From positions 1 to 32,075 of the forward strand of contig DASVWH010000123.1 in NCBI GenBank assembly GCA_036389715.1: 32,075 nt of DNA, given 5' to 3'. Of this stretch, positions 5,719-12,496 are shown piece after piece. Both the position numbers and the translations under genes were made by a program. Position 1 is the stretch's first letter. Each line of letters opens with the position of its first letter. The notes beneath the pieces were generated by a model. That model ran no database searches and was not told where the DNA came from. It was given only the letters and a program-made list of their open reading frames with translations. Source of the DNA: DASVWH01 sp036389715. GTDB taxonomy: Bacteria > Acidobacteriota > Blastocatellia > Pyrinomonadales > Pyrinomonadaceae.

Positions 5719-6447
5719 ATGAATAGAGAAGATAGGCTTAGAGGTGAAGTCACGCCTGATAATATCGTTGTACCTATATTTGGGGTTGAGAATGAAGAAT
5801 CTTTAGATGCCTTTCTTGGTACGGGGACATTCGTCGGAAACGGAGACTTCTTAGTGACCGCCCATCATGTTGTCCGTGATTGGAAGAAACGGTTTGCTAT
5901 TCTCATAGCCGAAGAATCGTGGATGTATGAAGCGGAGATAGTGTTAGAAAGCCCAGAAACTGATCTTGCTATCTTAAAAGTTGATGGCTATCGTCCAGAA
6001 TACGCACTGCCACTCGCTAAACCTGACGACTTTCATTTCAATATTCCTATAATTTGTTTGGAGCATGGAACTACTAGACAACAAGCGGATCGGTTTTATA
6101 TTGACCCCTCCACTAGGCTTGGTAACATTACTCGATTTAGAAATCTACAAGATCAATTCAATCTTGCCGGTGACCAAATGCTGGAACTTTCCTTTCCTGC
6201 CTTACGCGGTGCGAGTGGGGCGGCAGTAATGAGTTGGTCTCCGCCTTTTGAACTGTTTGGAATTGTGATTGCTAATACTAGCTACCACTTATTGCCCGCA
6301 CAAATAGAGAGTGTGTTAGATGAATCAAATCAGCTTTACGAAGAAATCAAGTTCATGCTTCCGCAAGCACTAGCAGTAAATGTAAAGCATGTAGCAGACC
6401 TGCTAAGGAAATTAAGCCCGCCTGAAAGTTCCAAGCCTCCAATCTAA
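5719..6447 (+). CDS. Trypsin-like serine protease (S1 family), cytoplasmic
   Basis: The 242-residue product has an S1/HtrA-like triad: His50 in LVTAHHVV, Asp82 in ETDLAIL and Ser166 in LRGASGAAV. GTGTFVGNGDFLVTAHHVV is the typical first barrel strand set. There is no signal peptide, membrane segment or PDZ domain, so unlike DegP it likely acts in the cytoplasm. I start at ATG 5719 (AGAGG at 5702-5706, 12 nt upstream); TTG 5707 would overlap the transposase end. The 4-nt gap to the transposase stop implies co-transcription and perhaps coupling. Stand-alone trypsin-like proteases of this kind occur in defence and conflict loci as activated effectors (established for several systems). Whether this one cleaves a partner from the module or a host protein is inference. 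Confidence 0.8.
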   Translation: MNREDRLRGEVTPDNIVVPIFGVENEESLDAFLGTGTFVGNGDFLVTAHHVVRDWKKRFAILIAEESWMYEAEIVLESPETDLAILKVDGYRPEYALPLAKPDDFHFNIPIICLEHGTTRQQADRFYIDPSTRLGNITRFRNLQDQFNLAGDQMLELSFPALRGASGAAVMSWSPPFELFGIVIANTSYHLLPAQIESVLDESNQLYEEIKFMLPQALAVNVKHVADLLRKLSPPESSKPPI

Positions 6448-6450
6448 ATC

Positions 6451-6481
6451 TTTTTGAGGCAAGCAGCTTCTTTTTGGGGCA
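6451..6481. repeat. Right pair of TTTTTGAGGCA repeats
   Basis: TTTTTGAGGCA (6451-6461) and TTTTTGGGGCA (6471-6481) are 20 bp apart and begin 4 nt after the protease stop. A third, TTATTGAGGCA, at 6499-6509 runs into the right 19-bp boundary repeat. They mirror the left pair at 2617 and 2637 in sequence, orientation and period. Confidence 0.7.
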
Positions 6482-6504
6482 AGAGCCGTTTTAGAGGGTT
6501 ATTG

Positions 6505-6523
6505 AGGCAAAGCCCCACGCGTG
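6505..6523. repeat. Right boundary copy of the 19-bp direct repeat
   Basis: AGGCAAAGCCCCACGCGTG is identical to 2566-2584. Beyond it the sequences differ: here a tandem TGTATACTTGGT follows (6522-6533 and 6540-6551, 18-bp period). Confidence 0.65.
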
Positions 6524-6963
6524 TATACTTGGTTACCACTGTATACTTGGTAGTCAATCGGGCTGGAAGGCTCGAATCCCTGTAGAAAACGGCATAAATG
6601 CTCTCTTGGGGCGAGAAAGTGGATAGCTGCTATCCATTTTTTGGCGTGCGCGGGAGGGGTCTCCGGGTGGGGTGGTGGGGGTAGGGCAATTGTTTGAATG
6701 ATTGGGGTTAGGGCGGATAGCAGGTGTTCTTTCTGGCGTGGCATAGGGATTGTAGATGAAAGGGGCAGATCGTTGATAGGAATGATGGTTCAGGGAGGAA
6801 GCGGCCTGAATTCTTGAACCTGTACCGGCGTTCCTCATACGCCGGGAAAACTATCAGCGATCTCATCTTATTGAATCTTAAAAAATGTAGTTTGTGCCGA
6901 CTCCCCCTCGCAATTGCGCGGCTTCCACGGAAGGCAACAGGCTTACTCTGAAGGAGATTGAAC
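6524..6963. other. Gene-free interval between island and S8 protease
   Basis: No credible coding frame is seen. It holds the second copy of TGTATACTTGGT (6540-6551), a short terminator-like hairpin GGATAG-CTG-CTATCC followed by ATTTTTT (6621-6642), and a G-quadruplex-type run on the plus strand (6665-6686: GGG, GGGG, GGGGG, GGG with loops of 1, 4 and 2 nt). It then becomes the 5' region of the protease gene, with AAGGAG at 6951-6956. I could not fix a promoter with confidence. Confidence 0.6.
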
Positions 6964-9252
6964 ATGTTTCGTCGGATCACAGCTTGCTTGAGCCTTTTCA
7001 GCTTACTAATCATTTCCCTCGCTCCCCTGAGCACTTTTGCAGCCCCGACAGCCAAGCAGCAGAAGAGCCAGCCACGGCAGACGCTCAAAAAACTGTCCCC
7101 CGAACTGGAGACGGCCGCCCGTTCTTCAGCCACGGTGCGAATCCTGATTCAGACCAAGGGACAGCCTGCTGCCGGTCACGATGACGCCGTGGCCAAAGCC
7201 GGTGGAAAAAAGAGAGCCAGCTATGCGGCGCTCAACATGGTAGTGGCCGAAGTTCCGGCCAACACAGTGGCCTCGATTGCCGCCCGCACGGACGTCATGT
7301 ACGTCTCGCCGGATCGCCCCGTCAGGTCCGAACTCAACCTCACGAACGAAACCACCGGCGCGGCACAGGTGCAGGCCGGAACGGCCGGCGCTCCCGGTCT
7401 CTCGGGCAGGGGCATCGGCATCGCCATCCTCGACAGCGGCATCAGCGCCAACCACCCGGACTTCAACAGAAACGGAAAGTCGCGTGTCATCGCTGCCGTT
7501 GACTTCACGGGCAGCGCGACGAGCGGCGACGTGGACGGTCACGGCACGGGCGTGGCGGGCGTGGCGGCGGGCAGCGGCGCTGCTTCCGGCGGTTACGCGG
7601 CCAACTACGCGGGCGTCGCTCCCGAAGCGAGCCTGATTGACGTGCGCGTCCTGGACGAGCACGGCGTCGGCCGCATCAGCAACGTCATCGCGGCCCTCAA
7701 CTGGGTGATCGAGAACAGCAGGCGTTACAACATCCGCGTCGTCAACATGAGCCTGGGGACGCCCGTGCACGAGTCCTTCCGCGTTGACCCGCTGTGCAAG
7801 GCCGTCGAACTGGCGGTCAACAGCGGCCTGGTCGTCGTGTGCAGCGCCGGAAACCAGGGCCGGACGGAGGAAGTCACCGGCTACGACGCCGACGGCGCTC
7901 CCATCTACAGGCTCACTTACGGAGCCATCAACAGCCCCGGCAACAGCCCCTTTGCGATCACCGTCGGAGCCACGGACTCACACGGCACGGTGCGTCGCTC
8001 GGACGACACGGTAGCGGCCTTCTCTTCCAAGGGCTTCACGCGCTTCGACCACCTGGCCAAGCCGGACCTCGTCGCTCCCGGCCGCCGCGTCGTGGCAACC
8101 ATGTCGCAGGTTCCGAACCCGACCCTCGCCAACGAGTATCCGGACAGGGTCGTGCAGCCCGTCTCCCGCGACGGTCAGTCAAACGTTTACTTCAACTACT
8201 CCGGCACGTCCTTCTCGGCCCCGGTCGTCGCGGGAACGGTCGCGCTGATGCTCGAAGCCAACAAGTCCCTGACGCCGCTGCTCGTCAAGGCCCTGCTGAC
8301 GCGCACGGCGCAGTCGCTGCCCGGCTCGACCTTCAGCAACAAGGCGCAGACCTACATGACGCAGGGCGCGGGCCTGGTCAACGCGCTCGGCGCGGTCAAG
8401 ATGGCGCGCGCCATCGTCCCGAACGCAGACAAGCTGGTCGCGGGCAGCCAGTTGTTCAGCCCCAACACCAGCCTCCAAACACTCGGCAGCTCGGTCTCAA
8501 TCGGCGGCGAGAGCATACAGCTCAGCCCGCGCGTTATTTACGCCAACGGCGTGCTCTTCACGGAGCACCCGCTGCTCGTCAACGGCATCAAGCTCCGCGA
8601 GGGCATCATCTTCGGCAACGGCGTGATGACGAGCGACGGCTGGATGCTCGGCGACGGCCACATGCTGAGCGACGGTCACATGTTAAGCGATGGCTGGATG
8701 CTCGGCGACGGTTGGATGCTCGGCGATGGTCACATGCTGAGCGATGGCTGGATGCTCGGCGACTCTATCGTCAACGGAGACCACCTGGTTCTCAGCGGCG
8801 GCTGGATGCTCGGCGACGGCTGGATGCTGGGTGATGGTTGGATGCTCGGCGACGGTCACATGCTCAGTGACGGCTGGATGCTCGGCGACGGCATCACGCT
8901 CGGCGACGGCCACATGTTGAGCGACGGCTGGATGCTCGGCGATGGCATCACGCGCGCCGACGGCCACCTTTACCAGGACGGTCACATGCTGAGCGACGGC
9001 CACATGTTAAGCGATGGCTGGATGCTCGGCGACGGCTGGATGTTGGGTGACGGTTGGATGCTCGGCGATGGTTGGATGCTGGGCGACGGCTGGATGCTCG
9101 GCGATGGCCACATGCTCAGTGACGGTCATATGCTGAGCGACGGTCACATGCTCAGTGATGGCCACATGTTGAGCGACGGTTGGATGCTCGGCGATGGCGT
9201 GATGGTCTCTGACGGTTGGATGCTGGGCGACGGCTGGATGCTCGGCGACTAA
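6964..9252 (+). CDS. Secreted S8 subtilisin-like protease with hexapeptide-repeat tail
   Basis: ATG 6964 follows AAGGAG by 7 nt; the in-frame TTG at 6958 overlaps that site and is rejected. The 762-residue product starts with a Sec signal peptide (MFRRITACLSLFSLLIISLA, cleavage near AFA-AP). An I9-like propeptide follows (about 55-125), then the S8 domain with Asp157 (AILDSGIS), His193 (DGHGTGVAG), oxyanion Asn297 (SAGNQG) and Ser416 (SGTSFSAPVVAG). After about residue 490 comes a linker, and from 558 to the end 34 six-residue units of DGWMLG or DGHMLS type. It is likely exported and perhaps held at the cell surface through the repeat domain (inference). It stands alone, with a strong terminator downstream and a convergent neighbour. 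Confidence 0.9.
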   Translation: MFRRITACLSLFSLLIISLAPLSTFAAPTAKQQKSQPRQTLKKLSPELETAARSSATVRILIQTKGQPAAGHDDAVAKAGGKKRASYAALNMVVAEVPANTVASIAARTDVMYVSPDRPVRSELNLTNETTGAAQVQAGTAGAPGLSGRGIGIAILDSGISANHPDFNRNGKSRVIAAVDFTGSATSGDVDGHGTGVAGVAAGSGAASGGYAANYAGVAPEASLIDVRVLDEHGVGRISNVIAALNWVIENSRRYNIRVVNMSLGTPVHESFRVDPLCKAVELAVNSGLVVVCSAGNQGRTEEVTGYDADGAPIYRLTYGAINSPGNSPFAITVGATDSHGTVRRSDDTVAAFSSKGFTRFDHLAKPDLVAPGRRVVATMSQVPNPTLANEYPDRVVQPVSRDGQSNVYFNYSGTSFSAPVVAGTVALMLEANKSLTPLLVKALLTRTAQSLPGSTFSNKAQTYMTQGAGLVNALGAVKMARAIVPNADKLVAGSQLFSPNTSLQTLGSSVSIGGESIQLSPRVIYANGVLFTEHPLLVNGIKLREGIIFGNGVMTSDGWMLGDGHMLSDGHMLSDGWMLGDGWMLGDGHMLSDGWMLGDSIVNGDHLVLSGGWMLGDGWMLGDGWMLGDGHMLSDGWMLGDGITLGDGHMLSDGWMLGDGITRADGHLYQDGHMLSDGHMLSDGWMLGDGWMLGDGWMLGDGWMLGDGWMLGDGHMLSDGHMLSDGHMLSDGHMLSDGWMLGDGVMVSDGWMLGDGWMLGD
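8635..9249 (+). repeat. 34 tandem hexapeptide codon repeats (18-bp period)
   Basis: The units are 17 of W type ([DG]GWMLG), 11 of H type (DGHMLS) and 6 degenerate (for example DSIVNG, DGITLG, DGITRA, DGHLYQ, DGVMVS), then a final Asp and the stop. Position 3 and position 6 change together: W always goes with G and H always with S. Synonymous codons vary freely between units (GAC/GAT, GGC/GGT, CTC/CTG/TTA). Confidence 0.9.
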
Positions 9253-9280
9253 GCAGCCTCTGGACCCGGAAGCGGGCTGA

Positions 9281-9335
9281 AAGCGGGCGCGAGTCATTCG
9301 GACTCGCGCCCGCTTCTTTGCTTTGCCCTTCTTTG
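9281..9335 (+). terminator. Terminator hairpin between convergent genes
   Basis: AAGCGGGCGCGAGTC (9281-9295) and its exact reverse complement (9301-9315) form a 15-bp stem with loop ATTCG, followed by a pyrimidine-rich tract carrying the tandem word TTCTTTGCTTTGCCC. It closes the S8 gene and may also serve the leftward ligase gene. The T run is interrupted, so strength is uncertain. Confidence 0.65.
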
Positions 9336-9431
9336 CTTTGCCCTTCTGTGCTTTCGCACTCCTGCCTGTCTGAAGGGAGCTGCAATTCTTCTTAGCTTGA
9401 AGGTGCGATTCAAGGCTCACGCCGGAGCGCT

Positions 9432-10991
9432 TCAGGCAACATGCCCGGCCGCTTCATGCTCTGGCGCGCGCGCTTGTCTGTGCACGACCAGGGCGAGCCC
9501 CATGATGAGATAGAAGATCATCACCACTTCCGAATCGCCCAGGTTGTAGTGAACCATCCCGCTCGTGACGAAGCCCGCCAGGCCGCCGAGCGCGCCGAGC
9601 GCGATGCCGCGTTCGACCCACCCGTCAACGCTTAGGCCGCACACCAGTCGGAACAGCATCCGTGCGTACAGCGCAAGCAGGATAATCCAGGCCAGTAGGA
9701 CGGGGATGCCTCTTTCGAGGGCCAGTTGGAGCGGCGTCGAGTGCATATGGCCGACGGGGATCTTGCCGTTGTCGAAGAGCCCCCACTGCCGCCAGTGATA
9801 CTTGATGGAGTCCATCCCGACGCCGACCAGGAGATGGCGCGGTTTGCTCTTCAAGAGGTCGAAGCCCTCGCGCCAGACCGTCTCGCGCCAGGTAATCGAG
9901 GCGTCCGTTCTATCGAAGAAGGAGACGTTGCGCTTTTGCTGGAGCACGACGAGCCCGGCGAAGACGACCGGCAGCGCGACGGCCGCGACGACCAGCACAG
10001 TGCGGCGGCTCGCGCCAGCCAGCACGATCAGGAGCGCCGAGAGCAGGAACGCCAGCCAGGAAGCGCGCGTCACCGTCAGCAAGAGCGCCGACCCCAGCAC
10101 GGCCAATGCCGCCAGCAGCAGCGCCGCCCCGCGCCGGTTTCGCCCGGCGATGAACAGCCCCAGCGCCAGCGAGGCGATCAACTGCAAGGCTTCTGCATAG
10201 GTCGTGTAATGGCCGTAGAAGCCGGACGCACGCCAATCGCGCCCACGCGACCATCCGGCCAGCCCTAGCCTTTCGAGCGGCGTCGCGCCCGCCAGCAATC
10301 TTCCGCGCGGCACTCTGAGGACCGGCATCCACTCGACGCGGTAAATCCTGATGATGGCCGGGTCCTCTCCCTGCGATGCGTCGAGCGCCGCCGCCAGCTC
10401 TTCCAGACTGTGCAGCGGGCGGCCGTCAACTTCGAGAATCGTATCGCCGTTTTGAACCGGCGTCGGGTCTTCATGCTTCGGGGCGACGAAGACTGCGGCG
10501 CGCAGGGGGCTGTTCGCGGCGACCCCCTCGACCTTGACGCCGCGCCCGGCCGCCCGCTGGCCCAGCGTCAAGAGGCCGTTGATCGTGCACGAAGCGACGA
10601 GCAGGAGCGCCAGCCAGCGCAGCACTCTTTTGGACCTGACGTTTTCCGCGACGAGGAAAACGATGGTGAAGAGGCTCGCCGCCCGCAGCTTCCCGAGCGA
10701 AGCGGGCAGGTCGTAAGAGAAGAGCGCGGAGATGAATGTCAGGATAAAGAATCCGAGCAGCGCGTAATCGAGCGGCGTGCGGTCCAGGCGCGGGCGCGGC
10801 GCGACGAAAAAGCGTATCACCCAGACCAGCAGGCCGCATAGCCAGCTGATCTGCGTCGCGGCAATCGAGTGCGGCGCAAAGAGGACCAGTGCGAACAACC
10901 AGCCGACGAGCACGCGGTCGAGCCAGACGGCGACTCGGCCCGTCGTCCCTGCCCCGGTTTCGGCGCGAAGGGCTTCAGTAGTTTCCGTCAC
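9432..10991 (-). CDS. O-antigen ligase/polymerase-like membrane protein with embedded PDZ-like domain
   Basis: The 519-residue polytopic protein has hydrophobic helices at about 25-45, 50-65, 75-92, 105-117 and 124-143, more between about 265 and 350, and a final group after 420. The block LLLTVTRASWLAFLLSALLI and the large loop before GMDSIKYHWRQWG fit the Wzy_C/WaaL family, which joins or polymerises lipid-linked glycans in the periplasm. Residues about 150-232 (VKVEGVAANSPLRAA, then NGDTILEVDGRPLHSLEELA and IIRIYR) look like a PDZ domain inserted into the first large periplasmic loop, which is unusual for this family. It belongs functionally with the polysaccharide genes downstream of 12497 but is separated from them by a plus-strand peptidase. 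Ligase and polymerase cannot be told apart from sequence alone. Confidence 0.8.
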   Translation of the reverse strand: MTETTEALRAETGAGTTGRVAVWLDRVLVGWLFALVLFAPHSIAATQISWLCGLLVWVIRFFVAPRPRLDRTPLDYALLGFFILTFISALFSYDLPASLGKLRAASLFTIVFLVAENVRSKRVLRWLALLLVASCTINGLLTLGQRAAGRGVKVEGVAANSPLRAAVFVAPKHEDPTPVQNGDTILEVDGRPLHSLEELAAALDASQGEDPAIIRIYRVEWMPVLRVPRGRLLAGATPLERLGLAGWSRGRDWRASGFYGHYTTYAEALQLIASLALGLFIAGRNRRGAALLLAALAVLGSALLLTVTRASWLAFLLSALLIVLAGASRRTVLVVAAVALPVVFAGLVVLQQKRNVSFFDRTDASITWRETVWREGFDLLKSKPRHLLVGVGMDSIKYHWRQWGLFDNGKIPVGHMHSTPLQLALERGIPVLLAWIILLALYARMLFRLVCGLSVDGWVERGIALGALGGLAGFVTSGMVHYNLGDSEVVMIFYLIMGLALVVHRQARAPEHEAAGHVA

Positions 10992-11106
10992 AGGTCAATT
11001 TGTCTCCGTCAAAGCCTCTGTTTCGTTTAGAATGGCCGCGCAGCCCATCAAGCGGGAGCGCATTTTGCGGCGTCGCCCGATTATATTCGACCATCAAGGA
11101 AAGAGC

Positions 11107-12378
11107 ATGCGTAGATCAATGCGTAGATCACTCAGGCTTCTCACGCTCGTCATCGTTTTGGCCGTCGCCGGTGTCCCCGTAGGGGCGCAGCAGGCGGCCA
11201 ACGGGCAGGAGCTGGAACAGGCCAGGGCTCTGGCCAACCGGCCGGAGACGCTCGCGGCCTTCGCTTACATAGACCGGACGCGCGAAGAGATGCTGCGCGA
11301 GTGGCGCGCGCTGGCGGAAATCAACGCGCCTTCCGGGCAGGAGAAAGCGCGTGCCGTCTACATCGAAAGATTGCTGCGCAGGGCCGGGCTGCAAGACGTT
11401 CACTACGACTCGATAGGCAATCTCGTCGCCACGCGCAAGGGGACGGGCAAAGGCCCGCGGGTCGTCTTCGACGCACACATGGACACTGTCTTTCAACCGG
11501 GGTTGAAGATTACGACCACCATCCGCGATGGGCGAATCTTTGCTCCCGGCATCGGCGACGACACGCGCAACATCGAAGCCCTGCTCGCCAGCATCCGTGC
11601 CCTCAACGCGGCCCGCATTAAGACCAGCGGCGATCTGGTCTTCGTCTTCACGGTGCAGGAAGAGACCTGCCTCTGCGGGGCCGAGCGGTACGTCGCGGAG
11701 AACAGGGGCAAGTTCGATTACTACGTTGCGCTCGACGGCGGCTACGAGGGTTTCACCTACGGCGCTATCGGCATCAACTGGTATCGCCATCACTTCATCG
11801 GGCCGGGCGGGCACACGCGCTCGCAGAACCCGCCCTACTCTGCGACCCTGCCGCTGGCGCGCGCCATCTCCCGCATCTACGAATTGAAGATTCCCGAAGA
11901 GCCTTCCTCCAACCTCAACATAGGGATGCTGGGCGGCTCCGAAGTGGTCAACGCGAAGGCGGCCGACGCCTGGTTCACGCTCGACCTGCGCTCGATGAGC
12001 AACGAGGTGATGGCCGACCTCGAACAAAAGATTGCGGCCATTCTCAAAGAGGAGGCCGAGCGCGCCGGGATGAGCGTCAGGACGGAAGTAATCTCCGCTT
12101 CGACCGCGGCACTCAATCCCGAACATCGCACATCGCGGCTCGTCAGGATAGCCGAAGCCGTCCATCTCACGATGGGTTTTGAAGCACCGCCGATTACGAC
12201 CGCTGGCTCGAACAATTCCGGCGCGGCGCTGCGCGCGGGCCTCGCCGCCATCTCGACCGGCGCGGCCCCTTGCAGCAATTCACACTCGCTGGCCGAATCC
12301 TGCGAGATCGAGCCCTTCTACAAAGGCACGAAGAAGGTCATCCTGCTGGCGCTCGCCCTCGCGCAAATGGAGAAGTGA
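11107..12378 (+). CDS. Secreted M20-family zinc metallopeptidase
   Basis: I start at ATG 11107, where AAGGA (11096-11100) is 6 nt upstream and a signal peptide follows (MRRSMRRSLRLLTLVIVLAV, ending near VGAQQ). A longer in-frame extension to 10777 would overlap the divergent ligase gene. The 423-residue product has the M20 ligand set: His124 and Asp126 (DAHMDT), Asp151/152 (GIGDDTRN), catalytic Glu185 with Glu186 (VQEET), Asp210 (ALDGGYEG) and His393 (CSNSHSLAE). The lid/dimerisation domain (about 220-330) carries GGHTRSQNPPYS. These enzymes remove amino acids from peptides or hydrolyse acyl-amino acids; closest in feel to the peptidase T/CPG2 group. Probably periplasmic. It faces convergent polysaccharide genes across a terminator. 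Confidence 0.85.
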   Translation: MRRSMRRSLRLLTLVIVLAVAGVPVGAQQAANGQELEQARALANRPETLAAFAYIDRTREEMLREWRALAEINAPSGQEKARAVYIERLLRRAGLQDVHYDSIGNLVATRKGTGKGPRVVFDAHMDTVFQPGLKITTTIRDGRIFAPGIGDDTRNIEALLASIRALNAARIKTSGDLVFVFTVQEETCLCGAERYVAENRGKFDYYVALDGGYEGFTYGAIGINWYRHHFIGPGGHTRSQNPPYSATLPLARAISRIYELKIPEEPSSNLNIGMLGGSEVVNAKAADAWFTLDLRSMSNEVMADLEQKIAAILKEEAERAGMSVRTEVISASTAALNPEHRTSRLVRIAEAVHLTMGFEAPPITTAGSNNSGAALRAGLAAISTGAAPCSNSHSLAESCEIEPFYKGTKKVILLALALAQMEK

Positions 12379-12426
12379 AAAGGCGTCTATCGCCGACCCG
12401 TCAGGAGCGGCCTGACAAATCGTTTT

Positions 12427-12470
12427 CGAGAGTGCATTCAACTAAACGGCGCTCTCGGTCTCTTTTTCTC
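12427..12470 (+). terminator. Terminator of the M20 gene
   Basis: CGAGAGTGC (12427-12435) pairs with GCGCTCTCG (12449-12457), nine base pairs with one T-G, followed by GTCTCTTTTTCTC. It lies 48 nt after the M20 stop and 27 nt before the convergent transferase gene end. Confidence 0.6.
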
Positions 12471-12496
12471 TTCACGATTGACGGTTCCGTCGTTGA

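Larger units (their letters stand above)
2566..6523. mobile_element. Symmetric five-gene module bounded by direct repeats (putative mobile element)
   Basis: The segment is framed by a perfect 19-bp direct repeat (2566-2584 and 6505-6523). Just inside lie paired 20-bp-period TTTTTGAGGCA repeats (2617-2647 and 6451-6481). Within it, three genes read left and two read right from one central divergent promoter region, and both transcription units end only a few bases from the boundary repeats. One gene is a DDE transposase. The layout, the lower GC than the DNA right of 6900, and the boundary repeats suggest a discrete transferable unit. The limits are inferred from one sequence only. Confidence 0.5.

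Noticed and set aside
6561..6582. tRNA 3'-end-like sequence (GGCTCGAATCCC, resembling a T-arm), which would mark a tRNA integration site
   Set aside because: The flanking stem pairs poorly, the first T-loop base is C, and no acceptor stem or CCA follows. It is not a convincing tRNA fragment.
7126..7770. Long minus-strand open frames opposite the S8 protease
   Set aside because: They are a by-product of high third-position GC. Low-complexity Ala/Val/Asp composition and no recognisable domain; the plus-strand gene has a full catalytic triad.
8635..9249. 18-bp-period repeat array mistaken for CRISPR or a minisatellite
   Set aside because: It is fully coding and in frame with the S8 protease, and unit differences are mostly silent. 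There are no spacers.
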